A DNA stretch of 64,000 nucleotides from NCBI RefSeq assembly GCF_022965805.1, contig NW_027331385.1:62001-126000 (forward strand), written 5' to 3'. The notes beneath the pieces were generated by a model. That model saw only the letters and a list, made by a program, of their open reading frames with translations. It was not told the DNA's origin and searched no databases. This document shows, piece by piece, positions 36,645 to 50,400 of this stretch (the stretch's first letter is position 1; the number at the start of each line of letters is the position of its first letter). The translations under genes and the position numbers were made by a program. The DNA is from Primulina eburnea. Its lineage: Eukaryota; Streptophyta; Magnoliopsida; Lamiales; Gesneriaceae.

Positions 36645-38266
36645 TGTGACACCCTGACCCGATACAATTAAAATACAGCGGAATTTAAAATTTTCTTTCA
36701 AACATGGAAGGAGTTTCAAAATACATTTTATAAAAGTGTTTACAAAATAACAACATGATCATTCCAATGACATAACAAAATACAAAATATCATTAGTGTG
36801 ATCATGTTACAAAGTGGTACAAAATAATCATCCTTCCAATCTTCGTATGCATATGACCCCCATCCACAGTCAACGTCCCGGTCCGTCGCTCTTATCTGCA
36901 TCACATGAAAATAACTGAAATGAGAATAAATCTCAGCAAGTGGAACTCTTACATAGCAATGATACATAGTATACACTGTAAAACATGGCTTTTAAATCAT
37001 AAATACCATCGACTCTGAAACATGAATAACGTAGCAATAACTGTAGCAATAGCAATAGCAATAGATAGCAATACGATGGTATTTCTCTTTTCTATGGTTG
37101 GATTGATATCAATAGTATCTGTGACTGTGGTTGCCAATATCCCATCGATATAAATCGATAACTGTGAGGGGATAAAAGCCTATGGTCGATGATCATCTAA
37201 TTGCATGCAATGCTATGGCTATGATTAATCAATCCAATAAAAACATTTGAACTCTGAATAGCATTTAAAGCCGTCGTTTCGCAATCTCATAATATATCTT
37301 GTATTTTCTTTATAACAATGGTGAGACATACAATGCCTCCAATAGATAATCAATGAAACGAATACATAGCAATGGATCAATGGAAGGGAATAACGCTTTG
37401 AAACCTTTAAAACACAATACATATAATATCATGTGAGCAAAAAGGATGAAATTCCACTTACAAACCAATAGAACACCTCCAACTATACTCTTGGTACACC
37501 ACCTACAACAATAATCCATAAATAACACCAATATCAAGACTAAATCCAAAAGTCCATGCTAAATAATCCATAGAACCATCAAAACATCAAATCCAAAATA
37601 ACCCTTAACTCGAAACCTCATTAGAATCGCACCAAAAACTTACCTAAGCTTCCTTATACCACGGAGAACGATGATCTCAAGTCGGAAATCGAAACAAAGC
37701 CAAGAATCAAAGGTGGGAAGCAATTGAAATGGATGAAAACCCTTGCCAAAAGAGAGAAAATCGGAAATGGAGGAAAGAAGATAAGGTAGGTATGGCCAAC
37801 AACTCCCAAAAAGTCACTTAAAAACTCGCCCATACTTACACCGCGGGTGCGCCAACACAAGCACCGCGGGTGCGCCATGCTCTCGGCATACCAAAATAAT
37901 TCTCATGCACGATCACCGCGGGTGCGGTGCTACAATTACCGCGGGTGCGGTGCACACCGCGGGTGCGGTCCTTGCACTGCCGCGGGTGCGGTGATGCCAC
38001 GGCCCTCCAAAACCAAAATCATGAATAGTACACCGCGGGGGCACTCATCTAAGAGCGCGGGTGCACTCTACTCACGGCAATGAACAGTAACAAAACAACT
38101 AAAAATCGATTCGAAACGCTGAAACGAACAATCAACACCAACTAACACCTCAAATAAATAATAACCAATAATACTATAGCCCAAAACACAACTATAAACG
38201 ACTAATCATAAACCCAATTAACACAATAAAGCTTAAACCGTACCGTACACCGGCTCGGCTATTACA
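36645..38266 (-). repeat. Element D 3' LTR (left in window)
   Basis: 1622 bp, TGTGACACCC...GGCTATTACA on plus. It shares no obvious sequence with the A or B LTRs apart from the TG...CA ends. I saw no clear TATA box. Confidence 0.95.
37840..38066. repeat. CCGCGGGTGC motif cluster in D U3 (3' LTR)
   Basis: About eight copies of CCGCGGGTGC, mostly followed by GGT or GCC, near 37841, 37863, 37917, 37940, 37958, 37980, 38033 and 38055. The last two are degenerate. Many spacings are 18-23 bp. Dense CpG and a SacII-like CCGCGG core. It occupies the same side of the LTR as the palindrome clusters of A, B and C. Confidence 0.85.
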
Positions 38267-38284
38267 ATCTCCCCTCCTTAGAGG
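38267..38284 (-). other. Polypurine tract of element D
   Basis: On minus, a run ending AAGGAGGGGAGAT directly before the 3' LTR. Confidence 0.8.
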
Positions 38285-38302
38285 AATTTCGTCCTCGAAA
38301 TT
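38285..38302 (-). other. Conserved stem-loop upstream of D polypurine tract
   Basis: Minus reads AATTTCG-AGGA-CGAAATT: same loop and 7-bp stem as A, B and F, with the terminal pair changed on both arms. It starts four bases after the gag-pol stop codon. Confidence 0.7.
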
Positions 38303-38306
38303 GACG

Positions 38307-41300
38307 TCACGGCACGAACAACTCAGGATACCTCTCTCTCATCTCAGTCTCTGGTTCCCACGTAGCCTCCTCGATCAAATGGTTCCTCCAAAGGACTTTA
38401 ACGATGCCGATCTCTTTGTTCCTCAGAACTCTAACTGTGCGATCCAGAATCTGAATCGGAATCTCATGGTAAGTCAAATTCGGCGTCAAGTCCAATGGCT
38501 CGTGGCGAAGAACATGGGAAGGATCTGCAATATACTTCCTGAGCATCGATACGTGAAACACATTATGGACTCTGTCAAGATCGGGCGGTAGGGCTAATCT
38601 GTAGGCTCGGTCACCCACTCTGTCCAATATCTCGAATGGACCAATGAATCTAGGACTCAACTTGCCCTTCTTGCCAAATCTCATCACACCCTTGAGAGGT
38701 GCTATCTTCAGAAAAACATGATCGCCAACCTCGAACTTCAAAGGTCTGCGACGAACATCTGCATAACTCTTCTGCCTCGACTGAGCAGTCTTCATCCTCT
38801 CTCTGATAACTGCAACAACATCGGCAGTCTGTTGGACCAACTCGGGACCCAACATCTTCCTCTCTCCAACCTCATCCCAAAACAAAGGAGATCTGCACTT
38901 CCTGCCATAAAGTGCCTCATACGGTGCCATGCCAATCGTCGCCTGGTAGCTATTGTTGTACGTGAACTCCACAAGTGGCAGCTTAGAATCCCAACTACCA
39001 GAATAGTCAATAGTACAAGCTCTGAGCATATCCTCCAGAATCTGAATGACTCTCTCCGACTGACCGTCGCTCTGAGGATGATAAGCTGTACTGAAAGCTA
39101 ATCGAGAACCCAAAGCTCTGTGAAGACTCTTCCAAAACTCGGAGGTAAATCTAGGGTCACGATCAGACACAATCGACACGGGCACACCATGAAGTCTAAC
39201 AATCTCGGCAATGTAGTCCTCGGCATATTGAGACATCGAATACGTCGTCTTGACTGGGAGAAAATGAGCCGACTTGGTCAATCTATCAACAATAACCCAA
39301 ATGGAATTGAAACCCTTCTGCGTCCTGGGTAAACCAGTCACGAAATCCATAGTGATATGCTCCCACTTCCACTGAGGAATCGGCAAAGAAAGCAATGTCC
39401 CAGCAGGTCTCTGGTGCTCAATCTTTACCTGCTGACAAGTAAGGCACTGAGAAATGAACAAAGCAATATCTCTCTTCATACCTGGCCACCAGTAGAGTCG
39501 ACGAAGATCCTGATACATCTTCGTACTGCCTGGATGAATCGAATAAGGTGCGGTATGAGCCTCTGTCAAGACGTCTCTACGAATATCGTCGCCAGAAGGA
39601 ACACAAATGCGGCCTCTGAAAGTTACCAAATCATCACCATTCAGACTAAACTCTGAATTCCCTCTAGCCTCAGCTCTAGCTCTCAACTCTGTCAACTGAA
39701 CATCAGTCGACTGCTCTCTACGGATCCTGTCCGTCAAAGTAGATCGAATGACCAACGCTGAAAAGCGAGCAATGGTACCTGGAATCACTAGATCAATCTC
39801 CTCTCTCTGCAAATCCATCAACAATGGTCTCTGAATCAAAGAACTCAAAGAAGCACTCGATTTGCGGCTCAAAGCATCAGCCACCACATTCGCCTTCCCT
39901 GGGTGATAGCTGATGGTCACATCGTAATCCTTGACAAGCTCTAACCACCTCCTCTGTCGCATATTGAGCTCTTTCTGCGAGAACAGATACTTCAAACTCT
40001 TGTGGTCTGTAAAGATCTCACACTTTTCGCCATACAGATAATGTCTCCAAATCTTCAGGGCGAAAACCACAGCTGCGAGCTCCAAATCATGCGTCGGATA
40101 ATTCTTCTCATAATCCTTCAACTGGCGAGACGCATAGGCAATGACCTTACCTCGCTGTATCAACACTGCACCAAGGCCTCTCTTCGACGCATCGGTATAG
40201 ACAACAAAGTCCTCTGAACCACTGGGCAAAGAAAGAACAGGAGCTGTCGTCAATCTGTCCTTCAACTCCTGAAATGCACTCTGGCAATCGATAGACCACT
40301 CGAACTTCACAGTCTTCCTCGTCAGATTGGACAATGGCAGGGCAATCTTGGAGAAACCTGAAATGAAACGACGATAGTAACCCGCCAAACCAAGGAAACT
40401 GCGAACCTCTGAAACAGTGGTAGGAATAGGCCAACTCTGAATCGCCTCTATCTTCAATGGATCAACAGCAATGCCATCTCTCGAAACCACATGGCCTAGA
40501 AAAGAAATCTGATCTAGCCAAAACTCACACTTCTTCAACTTGGCAAACAACCTCTTCTCTCGCAACAACTGAAGCACCACTCTGAGATGCTCTGCATGAA
40601 GCTCTCTGGTCTTGGAATAGATCAAGATATCGTCCATGAAGACAATGACGAAGCTATCCAGATAAGGCTTGAACACACGGTTCATCAGGTCCATGAAGAC
40701 TGAAGGGGCATTGGTCAACCCAAAAGACATGACAAGAAACTCATAGTGACCGTACCTGGTCCGGAAAGCTGTCTTAGGGATATCAGACTCCCTAACCTTC
40801 AACTGATAGTAGCCAGACCGAAGATCAATCTTCGAGAACACAGTGGCACCATGGAGCTGATCAAACAAATCATCTATCCGAGGCAACGGATACTTGTTCT
40901 TGACAGTCACTTTGTTGAGCTCCCTGTAGTCGATACACAGCCGCAAGGAACCATCCTTCTTCTTGACAAACAGAACCGGAGCTCCCCAAGGCGAAGAACT
41001 CGGACGAATAAAGCCTTTGTCTAAAAGATCCTGCAACTGAGTCTTCAACTCCTTCATCTCGGTAGGGGCCATCCTGTACGGAGCTTTAGAGATAGGAACC
41101 GTACCTGGAGCTAAATCGACCACAAACTCAACATCCCTATCCGGCGGCAAACCCGGAACATCATCCTCAAACACATCAGCAAACTCCCTCACCACATCAA
41201 TATCATCTACATTCAACTTAATCAATCTATCAACATCCACAATAGAAGCAAGAAATCCATCGCAACCTCTACACAACAATCTCTCAGCCTCAAGACAAGA

Positions 41301-42731
41301 AATAAAAGGAAGGACCAGCGAAGTACCTGCACTGGCGAGCGCTCCTCCCTGGCCATCATCTGCAAAAGTCACCTTCTTAGCAACACAATCGATAACTGCA
41401 CGGTAAGTCGAAAGCCAATCCATGCCAAGAATAACGTCGAAAGCAACCATAGGGATAACAATCAAATCAGCGAAGACAACTCGCTCCTCAATACGAACAG
41501 GGCACGCAAAGACAATCGATGTCGGGCACAACACGTCCCCCGAAGGCAAAACAACATTAAGATGAAGGGGAAGAATAGAAGGAACTATACCCAAAGATTT
41601 CAAAAATAATTCAGACATAAAAGAATGAGTAGCACCAGTATCAATCAAAGTAGTAGCTACTCTGCCTGAAATCAAAATAGTACTAAGGATCAATGAAGAT
41701 TCACGATTAATACCTTCCTTCGTCATGGAAAAGATACGACCCTGCACCTTCCCTTGGCTATCTCCCCTCGGGCAATTCCTAGCAACGTGACCCGCCGCGC
41801 CACAACGAAAACAAGTATGAGTGCCCAATCTGCACTCTCCTCGATGATGCTTACCACACTTTGGACACTGCGGCTTCTCAGGATCAAATGGAACTGGAAC
41901 TGGCGGAGGTCTAGGACTCGACTCCATCTTGCCCTTGCCCTTGAAACGATCCCTGCCCCTCTGATTAGAACCCTGGCCTCTCTGAGCAATGGCCTGGTGT
42001 CTCTCTTGCCTCTCCCGGGCAATGTCCTTCTCATCCTGCTCGGCCAACAAAGCTTTGGACACAATCTCCTTGAAAGTAACAGCCTTGGACATGTTGATGT
42101 CACGACGAATCTCAGCTCTAAGGCCTCGAATGAAATGAGCGCCTTTGTCCTTGTCGTTCGAAGCAATATACGGAGCAAATAGGCAACCCTCCTCGAACTT
42201 CAGAATATACTGGCCAACATCCAAGCTCCCCTGTCTAAGTTCCAAGAACTCCGTAACCTTCCTCGCTCGAAGTGCGTCGGGGAAATACTTGTCGTAGAAC
42301 AAGTCAGTGAACTCTGACCACTTCAGTGTCGCAACATCAACTCCAACTTTCGTAGCATTCCACCAGATGCGGGCAGCCTTAACCAACATGAACACTGCAC
42401 AGCTAATCCTGTCTTTGTCCTCATACTGGAGATGATCGAAGATAGCTTCAAGCGCCTTGACCCACTCGACAGCAACTAGAGGATCAGTGCTACCTGCGAA
42501 TTCCGGTGGATCCATTCTCTTAAAAGAAGAAAAGACGGCATCAGTGCCAACAGCCTGAGCAACTTGACCTCTCACTTGGCCTCGACCCTGTCCTGCTCCT
42601 TGCAATCGGAGCAACTGCTGAATCTGATCGCTATGCACCTTGGCCTGCTCCTTAAGCAACTTGCCGAACTCGTCGACAACTCTCGAGGAAGAACTATCCT
42701 CACCCTCTGCTGCCTTACGCTTAGGAGGCAT
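38307..42731 (-). CDS. Gag-Pol polyprotein of element D
   Basis: 1474 codons, uninterrupted. N-terminus [16 protein letters not shown] is basic then serine-rich, followed by a Gln/Lys-rich, possibly coiled stretch. Then gag (about 70-230); zinc knuckles [12 protein letters not shown] and [14 protein letters not shown] (about 288-320); protease IDTGATHSF (about 362); reverse transcriptase with [17 protein letters not shown] (about 588) and FMDDILIYS (about 698); RNase [10 protein letters not shown] (about 843); integrase zinc finger (about 1058-1095); core with MDFVTGLP (about 1128), VSDRDPRF (about 1187) and SDGQSER (about 1224); [13 protein letters not shown]; and a chromodomain-like tail, [10 protein letters not shown]...EEATWE. 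All catalytic motifs are present. Its integrase differs clearly from the satellite integrase, so D is not the satellite's source. Confidence 0.95.
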   Translation of the reverse strand: MPPKRKAAEGEDSSSSRVVDEFGKLLKEQAKVHSDQIQQLLRLQGAGQGRGQVRGQVAQAVGTDAVFSSFKRMDPPEFAGSTDPLVAVEWVKALEAIFDHLQYEDKDRISCAVFMLVKAARIWWNATKVGVDVATLKWSEFTDLFYDKYFPDALRARKVTEFLELRQGSLDVGQYILKFEEGCLFAPYIASNDKDKGAHFIRGLRAEIRRDINMSKAVTFKEIVSKALLAEQDEKDIARERQERHQAIAQRGQGSNQRGRDRFKGKGKMESSPRPPPVPVPFDPEKPQCPKCGKHHRGECRLGTHTCFRCGAAGHVARNCPRGDSQGKVQGRIFSMTKEGINRESSLILSTILISGRVATTLIDTGATHSFMSELFLKSLGIVPSILPLHLNVVLPSGDVLCPTSIVFACPVRIEERVVFADLIVIPMVAFDVILGMDWLSTYRAVIDCVAKKVTFADDGQGGALASAGTSLVLPFISCLEAERLLCRGCDGFLASIVDVDRLIKLNVDDIDVVREFADVFEDDVPGLPPDRDVEFVVDLAPGTVPISKAPYRMAPTEMKELKTQLQDLLDKGFIRPSSSPWGAPVLFVKKKDGSLRLCIDYRELNKVTVKNKYPLPRIDDLFDQLHGATVFSKIDLRSGYYQLKVRESDIPKTAFRTRYGHYEFLVMSFGLTNAPSVFMDLMNRVFKPYLDSFVIVFMDDILIYSKTRELHAEHLRVVLQLLREKRLFAKLKKCEFWLDQISFLGHVVSRDGIAVDPLKIEAIQSWPIPTTVSEVRSFLGLAGYYRRFISGFSKIALPLSNLTRKTVKFEWSIDCQSAFQELKDRLTTAPVLSLPSGSEDFVVYTDASKRGLGAVLIQRGKVIAYASRQLKDYEKNYPTHDLELAAVVFALKIWRHYLYGEKCEIFTDHKSLKYLFSQKELNMRQRRWLELVKDYDVTISYHPGKANVVADALSRKSSASLSSLIQRPLLMDLQREEIDLVIPGTIARFSALVIRSTLTDRIRREQSTDVQLTELRARAEARGNSEFSLNGDDLVTFRGRICVPSGDDIRRDVLTEAHTAPYSIHPGSTKMYQDLRRLYWWPGMKRDIALFISQCLTCQQVKIEHQRPAGTLLSLPIPQWKWEHITMDFVTGLPRTQKGFNSIWVIVDRLTKSAHFLPVKTTYSMSQYAEDYIAEIVRLHGVPVSIVSDRDPRFTSEFWKSLHRALGSRLAFSTAYHPQSDGQSERVIQILEDMLRACTIDYSGSWDSKLPLVEFTYNNSYQATIGMAPYEALYGRKCRSPLFWDEVGERKMLGPELVQQTADVVAVIRERMKTAQSRQKSYADVRRRPLKFEVGDHVFLKIAPLKGVMRFGKKGKLSPRFIGPFEILDRVGDRAYRLALPPDLDRVHNVFHVSMLRKYIADPSHVLRHEPLDLTPNLTYHEIPIQILDRTVRVLRNKEIGIVKVLWRNHLIEEATWEPETEMRERYPELFVP

Positions 42732-42847
42732 ACTCTACAATTGCTCACAAGACACCAATCAATAAATATAACAATGGATAGATGCAAGAAAACATACCCG
42801 GACAGTTGAAAGTAGACGAAGTCATATGCATTGGTCCGAAGAACACC

Positions 42848-42859
42848 GCTCTGATACCA
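42848..42859 (-). other. Primer-binding site of element D (tRNA-iMet)
   Basis: Minus reads TGGTATCAGAGC, five bases inside the 5' LTR. The leader between it and the gag start (42732-42847) is about 116 bp with nothing else recognised. Confidence 0.93.
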
Positions 42860-42864
42860 CTAAA

Positions 42865-44486
42865 TGTGACACCCTGACCCGATACAATTAAAATACAGCG
42901 GAATTTAAAATTTTCTTTCAAACATGGAAGGAGTTTCAAAATACATTTTATAAAAGTGTTTACAAAATAACAACATGATCATTCCAATGACATAACAAAA
43001 TACAAAATATCATTAGTGTGATCATGTTACAAAGTGGTACAAAATAATCATCCTTCAAATCTTCGTATGCATATGACCCCCATCCACAGTCAACGTCCCG
43101 GTCCGTCGCTCTTATCTGCATCACATGAAAATAACTGAAATGAGAATAAATCTCAGCAAGTGGAACTCTTACATAGCAATGATACATAGTATACACTGTA
43201 AAACATGGCTTTTAAATCATAAATACCATCGACTCTGAAACATGAATAACGTAGCAATAACTGTAGCAATAGCAATAGCAATAGATAGCAATACGATGGT
43301 ATTTCTCTTTTCTATGGTTGGATTGATATCAATAGTATCTGTGACTGTGGTTGCCAATATCCCATCGATATAAATCGATAACTGTGAGGGGATAAAAGCC
43401 TATGGTCGATGATCATCTAATTGCATGCAATGCTATGGCTATGATTAATCAATCCAATAAAAACATTTGAACTCTGAATAGCATTTAAAGCCGTCGTTTC
43501 GCAATCTCATAATATATCTTGTATTCCCTTTATAACAATGGTGAGACATACAATGCCTCCAATAGATAATCAATGAAACGAATACATAGCAATGGATCAA
43601 TGGAAGGGAATAACGCTTTGAAACCTTTAAAACACAATACATATAATATCATGTGAGCAAAAAGGATGAAATTCCACTTACAAACCAATAGAACACCTCC
43701 AACTATACTCTTGGTACACCACCTACAACAATAATCCATAAATAACACCAATATCAAGACTAAATCCAAAAGTCCATGCTAAATAATCCATAGAACCATC
43801 AAAACATCAAATCCAAAATAACCCTTAACTCGAAACCTCATTAGAATCGCACCAAAAACTTACCTAAGCTTCCTTATACCACGGAGAACGATGATCTCAA
43901 GTCGGAAATCGAAACAAAGCCAAGAATCAAAGGTGGGAAGCAATTGAAATGGATGAAAACCCTTGCCAAAAGAGAGAAAATCGGAAATGGAGGAAAGAAG
44001 ATAAGGTAGGTATGGCCAACAACTCCCAAAAAGTCACTTAAAAACTCGCCCATACTTACACCGCGGGTGCGCCAACACAAGCACCGCGGGTGCGCCATGC
44101 TCTCGGCATACCAAAATAATTCTCATGCACGATCACCGCGGGTGCGGTGCTACAATTACCGCGGGTGCGGTGCACACCGCGGGTGCGGTCCTTGCACTGC
44201 CGCGGGTGCGGTGATGCCACGGCCCTCCAAAACCAAAATCATGAATAGTACACCGCGGGGGCACTCATCTAAGAGCGCGGGTGCACTCTACTCACGGCAA
44301 TGAACAGTAACAAAACAACTAAAAATCGATTCGAAACGCTGAAACGAACAATCAACACCAACTAACACCTCAAATAAATAATAACCAATAATACTATAGC
44401 CCAAAACACAACTATAAACGACTAATCATAAACCCAATTAACACAATAAAGCTTAAACCGTACCGCACACCGGCTCGGCTATTACA
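42865..44486 (-). repeat. Element D 5' LTR (right in window)
   Basis: 1622 bp, same length as the left LTR. Promoter LTR for leftward transcription. Confidence 0.95.
44060..44286. repeat. CCGCGGGTGC motif cluster in D U3 (5' LTR)
   Basis: Second copy of the eight-motif CpG-rich cluster, in the promoter LTR. Confidence 0.85.
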
Positions 44487-47400
44487 CTGTCATCCTCAAA
44501 CGGATGGACAAACTGAAGTTGTCAATAGAACTTTGAGAACACTTTTGCGTGCTATTCTTAAAAAGAACTTGGATTGACATTTCTATGGACTTTATTTTGG
44601 GGTTGCCTAGGACTAAGAAGGGGAGGGATTCTATTTTTGTTGTTGTGGATAGATTCTCTAAGATGGCACATTTTATAGCTTGTTATAAAACCGATGATGC
44701 TTCAAACATTGCAGATTTTTTCTTTAGAGAAGTCGTTATGTTGCATGGCATGCCTAGGACTATTGTTTCTGGTCGCGATGTTAAATTTTTGAGTTACTTT
44801 TGGAATACTTTATGGGCTAAACTTGGCACAAAATTGTTGTTTTCTACTACTTTTCATCCTCAAACGGATGGACAAACTGAAGTTGTCAATAGAACTTTGA
44901 GAACACTTTTGCGTGATATTCTTAAAAAGAACTTGGATTGACATTTCTATGGACTTTATTTTGGGGTTGCCTAGGACTAAGAAGGGGAGGGATTCTATTT
45001 TTGTTGTTGTGGATAGATTCTCTAAGATGGCACATTTTATAGCTTGTCATAAAACAGATGATGCTTCAAACATTGCAGATTTGTTCTTTAGAGAAGTCGC
45101 TAGGTTGCATGGCATGCCTAGGACTATTATTTCTGGTCGCGATGTTAAATTATTTAGTTACTTTTGAAAGCCTTTATGGGCTAAACTTGGCACAAAATTG
45201 TTGATTTCTACTACTTCTCATCCTCAAACGGATGGACAAACTGAAGTTGTCAATAGAACTTTGGGAATACTTTTGCGTGCTATTATTAAAAAGAACTTGG
45301 ATTGACATTTCTATGGACTTTATTTTGGGGTTGCCTAGGACTAAGAAGGGGAGGGATTCTATTTTTGTTGTTGTGGATAGATTCTCTAATATGGCACATT
45401 TTATAGCTTGTCATAAAACCGATGATGCTTCAAACATTGCGGATTTGTTCTTTAGAGAAGTCGCTAGGTTGCATGGAATGCCTAGGACTATTGTTTCTGG
45501 TCGCGATGTTAAATTCTTGAGTTTCTTTTGGAATACTTTATGGGCTAAACTTGGCACAAAATTGTTGTTTTCTACTACTTGTCATCCTCAAACGGATGGA
45601 CAAACTGAAGTTGTCAATAGAACTTTGGGAACACTTTTGCGTGCTATTATTAAAAAGAACTTGGATTGACATTTCTATGGACTTTATTTTGGGGTTGCCT
45701 AGGACTAAGAAGGGGATGGATTCTATTTTGGTTGTTGTGGATAGATTCTCTAAGACGGCACATTTTATAGCTTGTCATAAAACCGATGATGCTTCAAACA
45801 TTGCGGATTTGTTCTTTAGAGAAGTCGCTAGGTTGCATGGAATGCTTAGGACTATTGTTTCTGGTCGCGATGTTAAATTCTTGAGTTACTTTTGGAATAC
45901 TTTAAGGGCTAAACTTGGCACAAAATTGTTGTTTTCTACTACTTGTCATCCTCAAACGGATGGACAAACTGAAATTGTCAATAGAACTTTGGGAACACTT
46001 TTGCGTGATATTCTTAAAAAGAACTTGGATTGACATTTCTATGGACTTTATTTTGGGGTTGCCTAGGACTAAGAAGGGGATGGATTCTATTTTTGTTGTT
46101 GTGGATAGATTCTCTAAGATGGCACATTTTATAGCTTGTTATAAAACCGATGATGCTTCAAACATTGCGGATTTTTTCTTTAGAGAAGTCGTTAGGTTGC
46201 ATGGCATGCCTAGGAATATTGTTTCTGGTCGCGATGTTAAATTTTTGAGTTACTTTTGGAATACTTTATGGGCTAAACTTGGCACAAAATTGTTGTTTTG
46301 TACTACCTGTCATCCTCAAACGGATGGACAAACTGAAGTTGTCAATAGAACTTTGAGAACACTTTTGCGTGCTATTCTTAAAAAGAACTTGGATTGACAT
46401 TTCTATGGACTTTATTTTGGGGTTGCCTAGGACTAAGAAGGGGAGGGATTCTATTTTTGTTGTTGTGGATAGATTCTCTAAGATGGCACATTTTATAGCT
46501 TGTTATAAAACCGATGATGCTTCAAACATTGCAGATTTTTTCTTTAGAGAAGTCGTTATGTTGCATGGCATGCCTAGGACTATTGTTTCTGGTCGCGATG
46601 TTAAATTTTTGAGTTACTTTTGGAATACTTTATGGGCTAAACTTGGCACAAAATTGTAGTTTTCTACTATTTGTCATACTCAAACGGATGGACAAACTGA
46701 AGTTGTCTATAGAACTTTGAGAACACTTTTGCGTGCTATTCTTAAAAAGAACTTGGATTGACATTTCTATGGAATTTATTTTGGGGTTTCCTAGGACTAA
46801 GAAGGGGAGGGATTCTATTTTTGTTGTTGTGGATAGATTCTCTAAGATGGCACATTTTATAGCTTGTCATAAAACAGATGATGCTTCAAACATTGCAGAT
46901 TTGTTCTTTAGAGAAGTCGCTAGGTTGCATGGCATGCCTAGGACTATTGTTTCTGGTCGCGATGTTAAATTCTTGAGTTTCTTTTGGAATACTTTATGGG
47001 CTATACTTGGCACAAAATTGTTGTTTTCTACTACTTGTCATCTTCAAACGGATGGACAAACTGAAGTTGTCAATAGAACTTTGGGAACACTTTTGCGTGC
47101 TATTCTTAAAAAGAACTTGGATTGACATTTTTATGGACTTTATTTTGGGGTTGCCTAGGACTAAGAAGGGGATGGATTCTATTTTTGTTGTTGTGGATAA
47201 ATTCTCTAAGATGGCACATTTTATAGCTTGTCATAAAACAGATGATGCTTCAAACATTGCAGATTTGTTCTTTAGAGAAGTCGCTAGGTTGCATGGCATG
47301 CCTAGGACTATTGTTTCTGGTCGCGATGTTAAATTCTTTAGTTACTTTTGGAAGACTTTATGGGCTAAACTTGGCACAAAATTGTTGTTTTCTACTACTT

Positions 47401-50400
47401 GTCATCCTCAAACGGATGGACAAACTGAAGTTGTCAATAGAACTTTGGGAACACTTTTGCGTGCTATTCTTAAAAAGAACTTGGATTGACATTTCTATGG
47501 ACTTTATTTTGGGGTTGCCTAGGACTAAGAAGGGGATGGATTCTATTTTTGTTGTTATGGATAGATTCTCTAAGATGGCACATTTTATAGCTTGTGATAA
47601 AACCGATGATGCTTCAAATATTGCGGATTTGTTCTTTAGAGAAGTCGTTAGGTTGCATGGCATGCCTAGGACTATTATTTCTGGTCGCGATGTTAAATTC
47701 TTTAGTTACTTTTGGAAGACTTTATGGTCTAAACTTGGCATAAAATTGTTGTTTTCTACTACTTGTCATCCTCAAACGGATGGACAAACTGAAGTTTTCA
47801 ATAGAACTTTGGGAACACTTTTGCGTGCTGTTCTTAAAAAGAACTTGGATTGACATTTTGATAGACTTTATTTTGGGGTTGCTGAGGACTAAGAAGGGGA
47901 GTGATTCTATTTTGGTTGTTGTGGATAGATTCTCTAAGATGACACATTTTATAGCTTGTCATAAAACCGATGATGCTTCAAAAATTGCGGATTTGTTCTT
48001 TAGAGAAGTCGTTAGGTTGCATGGCATGCCTAGGACTATTATTTCTGGTCGCGATGTTAAATTCTTGATTTACTTTTGGAAGACTTTATGGGCTAAACTT
48101 GGCACAAAATTGTTGTCTTCTAATACTTGTCATCCTCAAACGGATGGACAAACTGAAGTTGTCAATAGAACTTTGGGAATACTTTTGCGTGCTATTATTA
48201 AAAAGAACTTGGATTGACATTTCTATGGACTTTATTTTGGGGTTGCCTAGGACTAAGAAGGGGAGGGATTCTATTTTTGTTGTTGTGGATAGATTCTCTA
48301 ATATGGCACATTTTATAGCTTGTCATAAAACCGATGATGCTTCAAACATTGCGGATTTGTTCTTTAGAGAAGTCGCTAGGTTGCATGGAATGCCTAGGAC
48401 TATTGTTTCTGGTCGCGATGTTAAATTCTTGAGTTTCTTTTGGAATACTTTATGGGCTAAACTTGGCACAAAATTGTTGTTTTCTACTACTTGTCATCCT
48501 CAAACGGATGGACAAACTGAAGTTGTCAATAGAAGTTTGGGAACACTTTTGCGTGCTATTATTAAAAAGAACTTGGATTGACATTTCTATGGACTTTATT
48601 TTGGGGTTGCCTAGGACTAAGAAGGGGATGGATTCTATTTTGGTTGTTGTGGATAGATTCTCTAAGACGGCACATTTTATAGCTTGTCATAAAACCGATG
48701 ATGCTTCAAACATTGCGGATTTGTTCTTTAGAGAAGTCGCTAGGTTGCATGGAATGCTTAGGACTATTGTTTCTGGTCGCGACGTTAAATTCTTGAGTTA
48801 CTTTTGGAATACTTTATGGGCTAAACTTGGCACAAAATTGTTGTTTTCTACTACTTGTCATCCTCAAACGGATGGAAAAACTGAAATTGTCAATAGAACT
48901 TTGGGAACACTTTTGCGTGATATTCTTAAAAAGAACTTGGATTGACATTTCTATGGACTTTATTTTGGGGTTGCCTAGGACTAAGAAGGGGATGGATTCT
49001 ATTTTTGTTGTTGTGGATAGATTCTCTAAGATGGCACATTTTATAGCTTGTTATAAAACCGATGATGCTTCAAACATTGCGGATTTTTTCTTTAGAGAAG
49101 TCGTTATGTTGCATGGCATGCCTAGGACTATTGTTTCTGGTCGCGATGTTAAATTTTTGAGTTACTTTTGGAATACTTTATGGGCTAAACTTGGCACAAA
49201 ATTGTTGTTTTCTACTACTTGTCATCCTCAAACGGATGGACAAACTGAAGTTGTCAATAGAACTTTGAGAACACTTTTGCGTGATATTCTTAAAAAGAAC
49301 TTGGATTGACATTTCTATGGACTTCATTCTGGGGTTGCCTAGGACTAAGAAGGGGAGGGATTCTATTTTTGTTGTTGTGGATAGATTCTCTAAGATGGCA
49401 CATTTTATAGCTTGTCATAAAACAGATGATGCTTCAAACATTGCAGATTTGTTCTTTAGAGAAGTCGCTAGGTTGCATGGCATGCCTAGGACTATTATTT
49501 CTGGTCGCGATGTTAAATTATTTAGTTACTTTTGAAAGAATTTATGGGCTAAACTTGGCACAAAATTCTTTATTTCTACTACTTCTCATCCTCAAACGGA
49601 TGGACAAACTGAAGTTGTCAATAGAACTTTGGGAATACTTTTGCGTGCTATTATTAAAAAGAACTTGGATTGACATTTCTATGGACTTTATTTTGGGGTT
49701 GCCTAGGACTAAGAAGGGGAGGGATTCTATTTTTGTTGTTGTAGATAGATTCTCTAATATGGCACATTTTATAGCTTGTCATAAAACCGATGATGCTTCA
49801 AACATTGCGGATTTGTTCTTTAGAGAAGTCGCTAGGTTGCATGGAATGCCTAGGACTATTGTTTCTGGTCGCGATGTTAAATTCTTGAGTTTCTTTTGGA
49901 ATACTTTATGGGCTAAACTTGGCACAAAATTGTTGTTTTCTACTACTTGTCATCCTCAAACGGATGGACAAACTGAAGTTGTCAATAGAACTTTGGGAAC
50001 ACTTTTGCGTGCTATTATTAAAAAGAACTTGGATTGACATTTCTATGGACTTTATTTTGGGGTTGCCTAGGACTAAGAAGGGGATGGATTCTATTTTGGT
50101 TGTTGTGGATAGATTCTCTAAGACGGCACATTTTATAGCTTGTCATAAAACCGATGATGCTTCAAACATTGCGGATTTGTTCTTTAGAGAAGTCGCTAGG
50201 TTGCATGGAATGCTTAGGACTATTGTTTCTGCTCGCGATGTTAAATTCTTGAGTTACTTTTGGAATACTTTATGGGCTAAACTTGGCACAAAATTGTTGT
50301 TTTCTACTACTTGTCATCCTCAAACGGATGGACTAACTGAAATTGTCAATAGAACTTTGGGAACACTTTTGCGTGACATTCTTAAAAATAACTTGGAATT

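Larger units (their letters stand above)
36645..44486 (-). mobile_element. Full-length LTR retrotransposon D (Tekay-type chromovirus), intact
   Basis: A 7842-bp minus-strand element with two 1622-bp LTRs and target duplication ctgtc (36640-36644 and 44487-44491). It has an initiator-Met primer site, polypurine tract and one uninterrupted 1474-codon gag-pol. I found about four LTR differences (near 36836/43056, 37306-37307/43526-43527 and 38246/44466), so it is recent but older than B. The interrupted monomer, a PRNIVSG subtype, resumes in register after it. Confidence 0.97.

Noticed and set aside
37840..38066. CRISPR-like array
   Set aside because: The motifs are 10-14 bp with short, irregular spacers in a plant LTR; there is no cas gene and the setting is eukaryotic.
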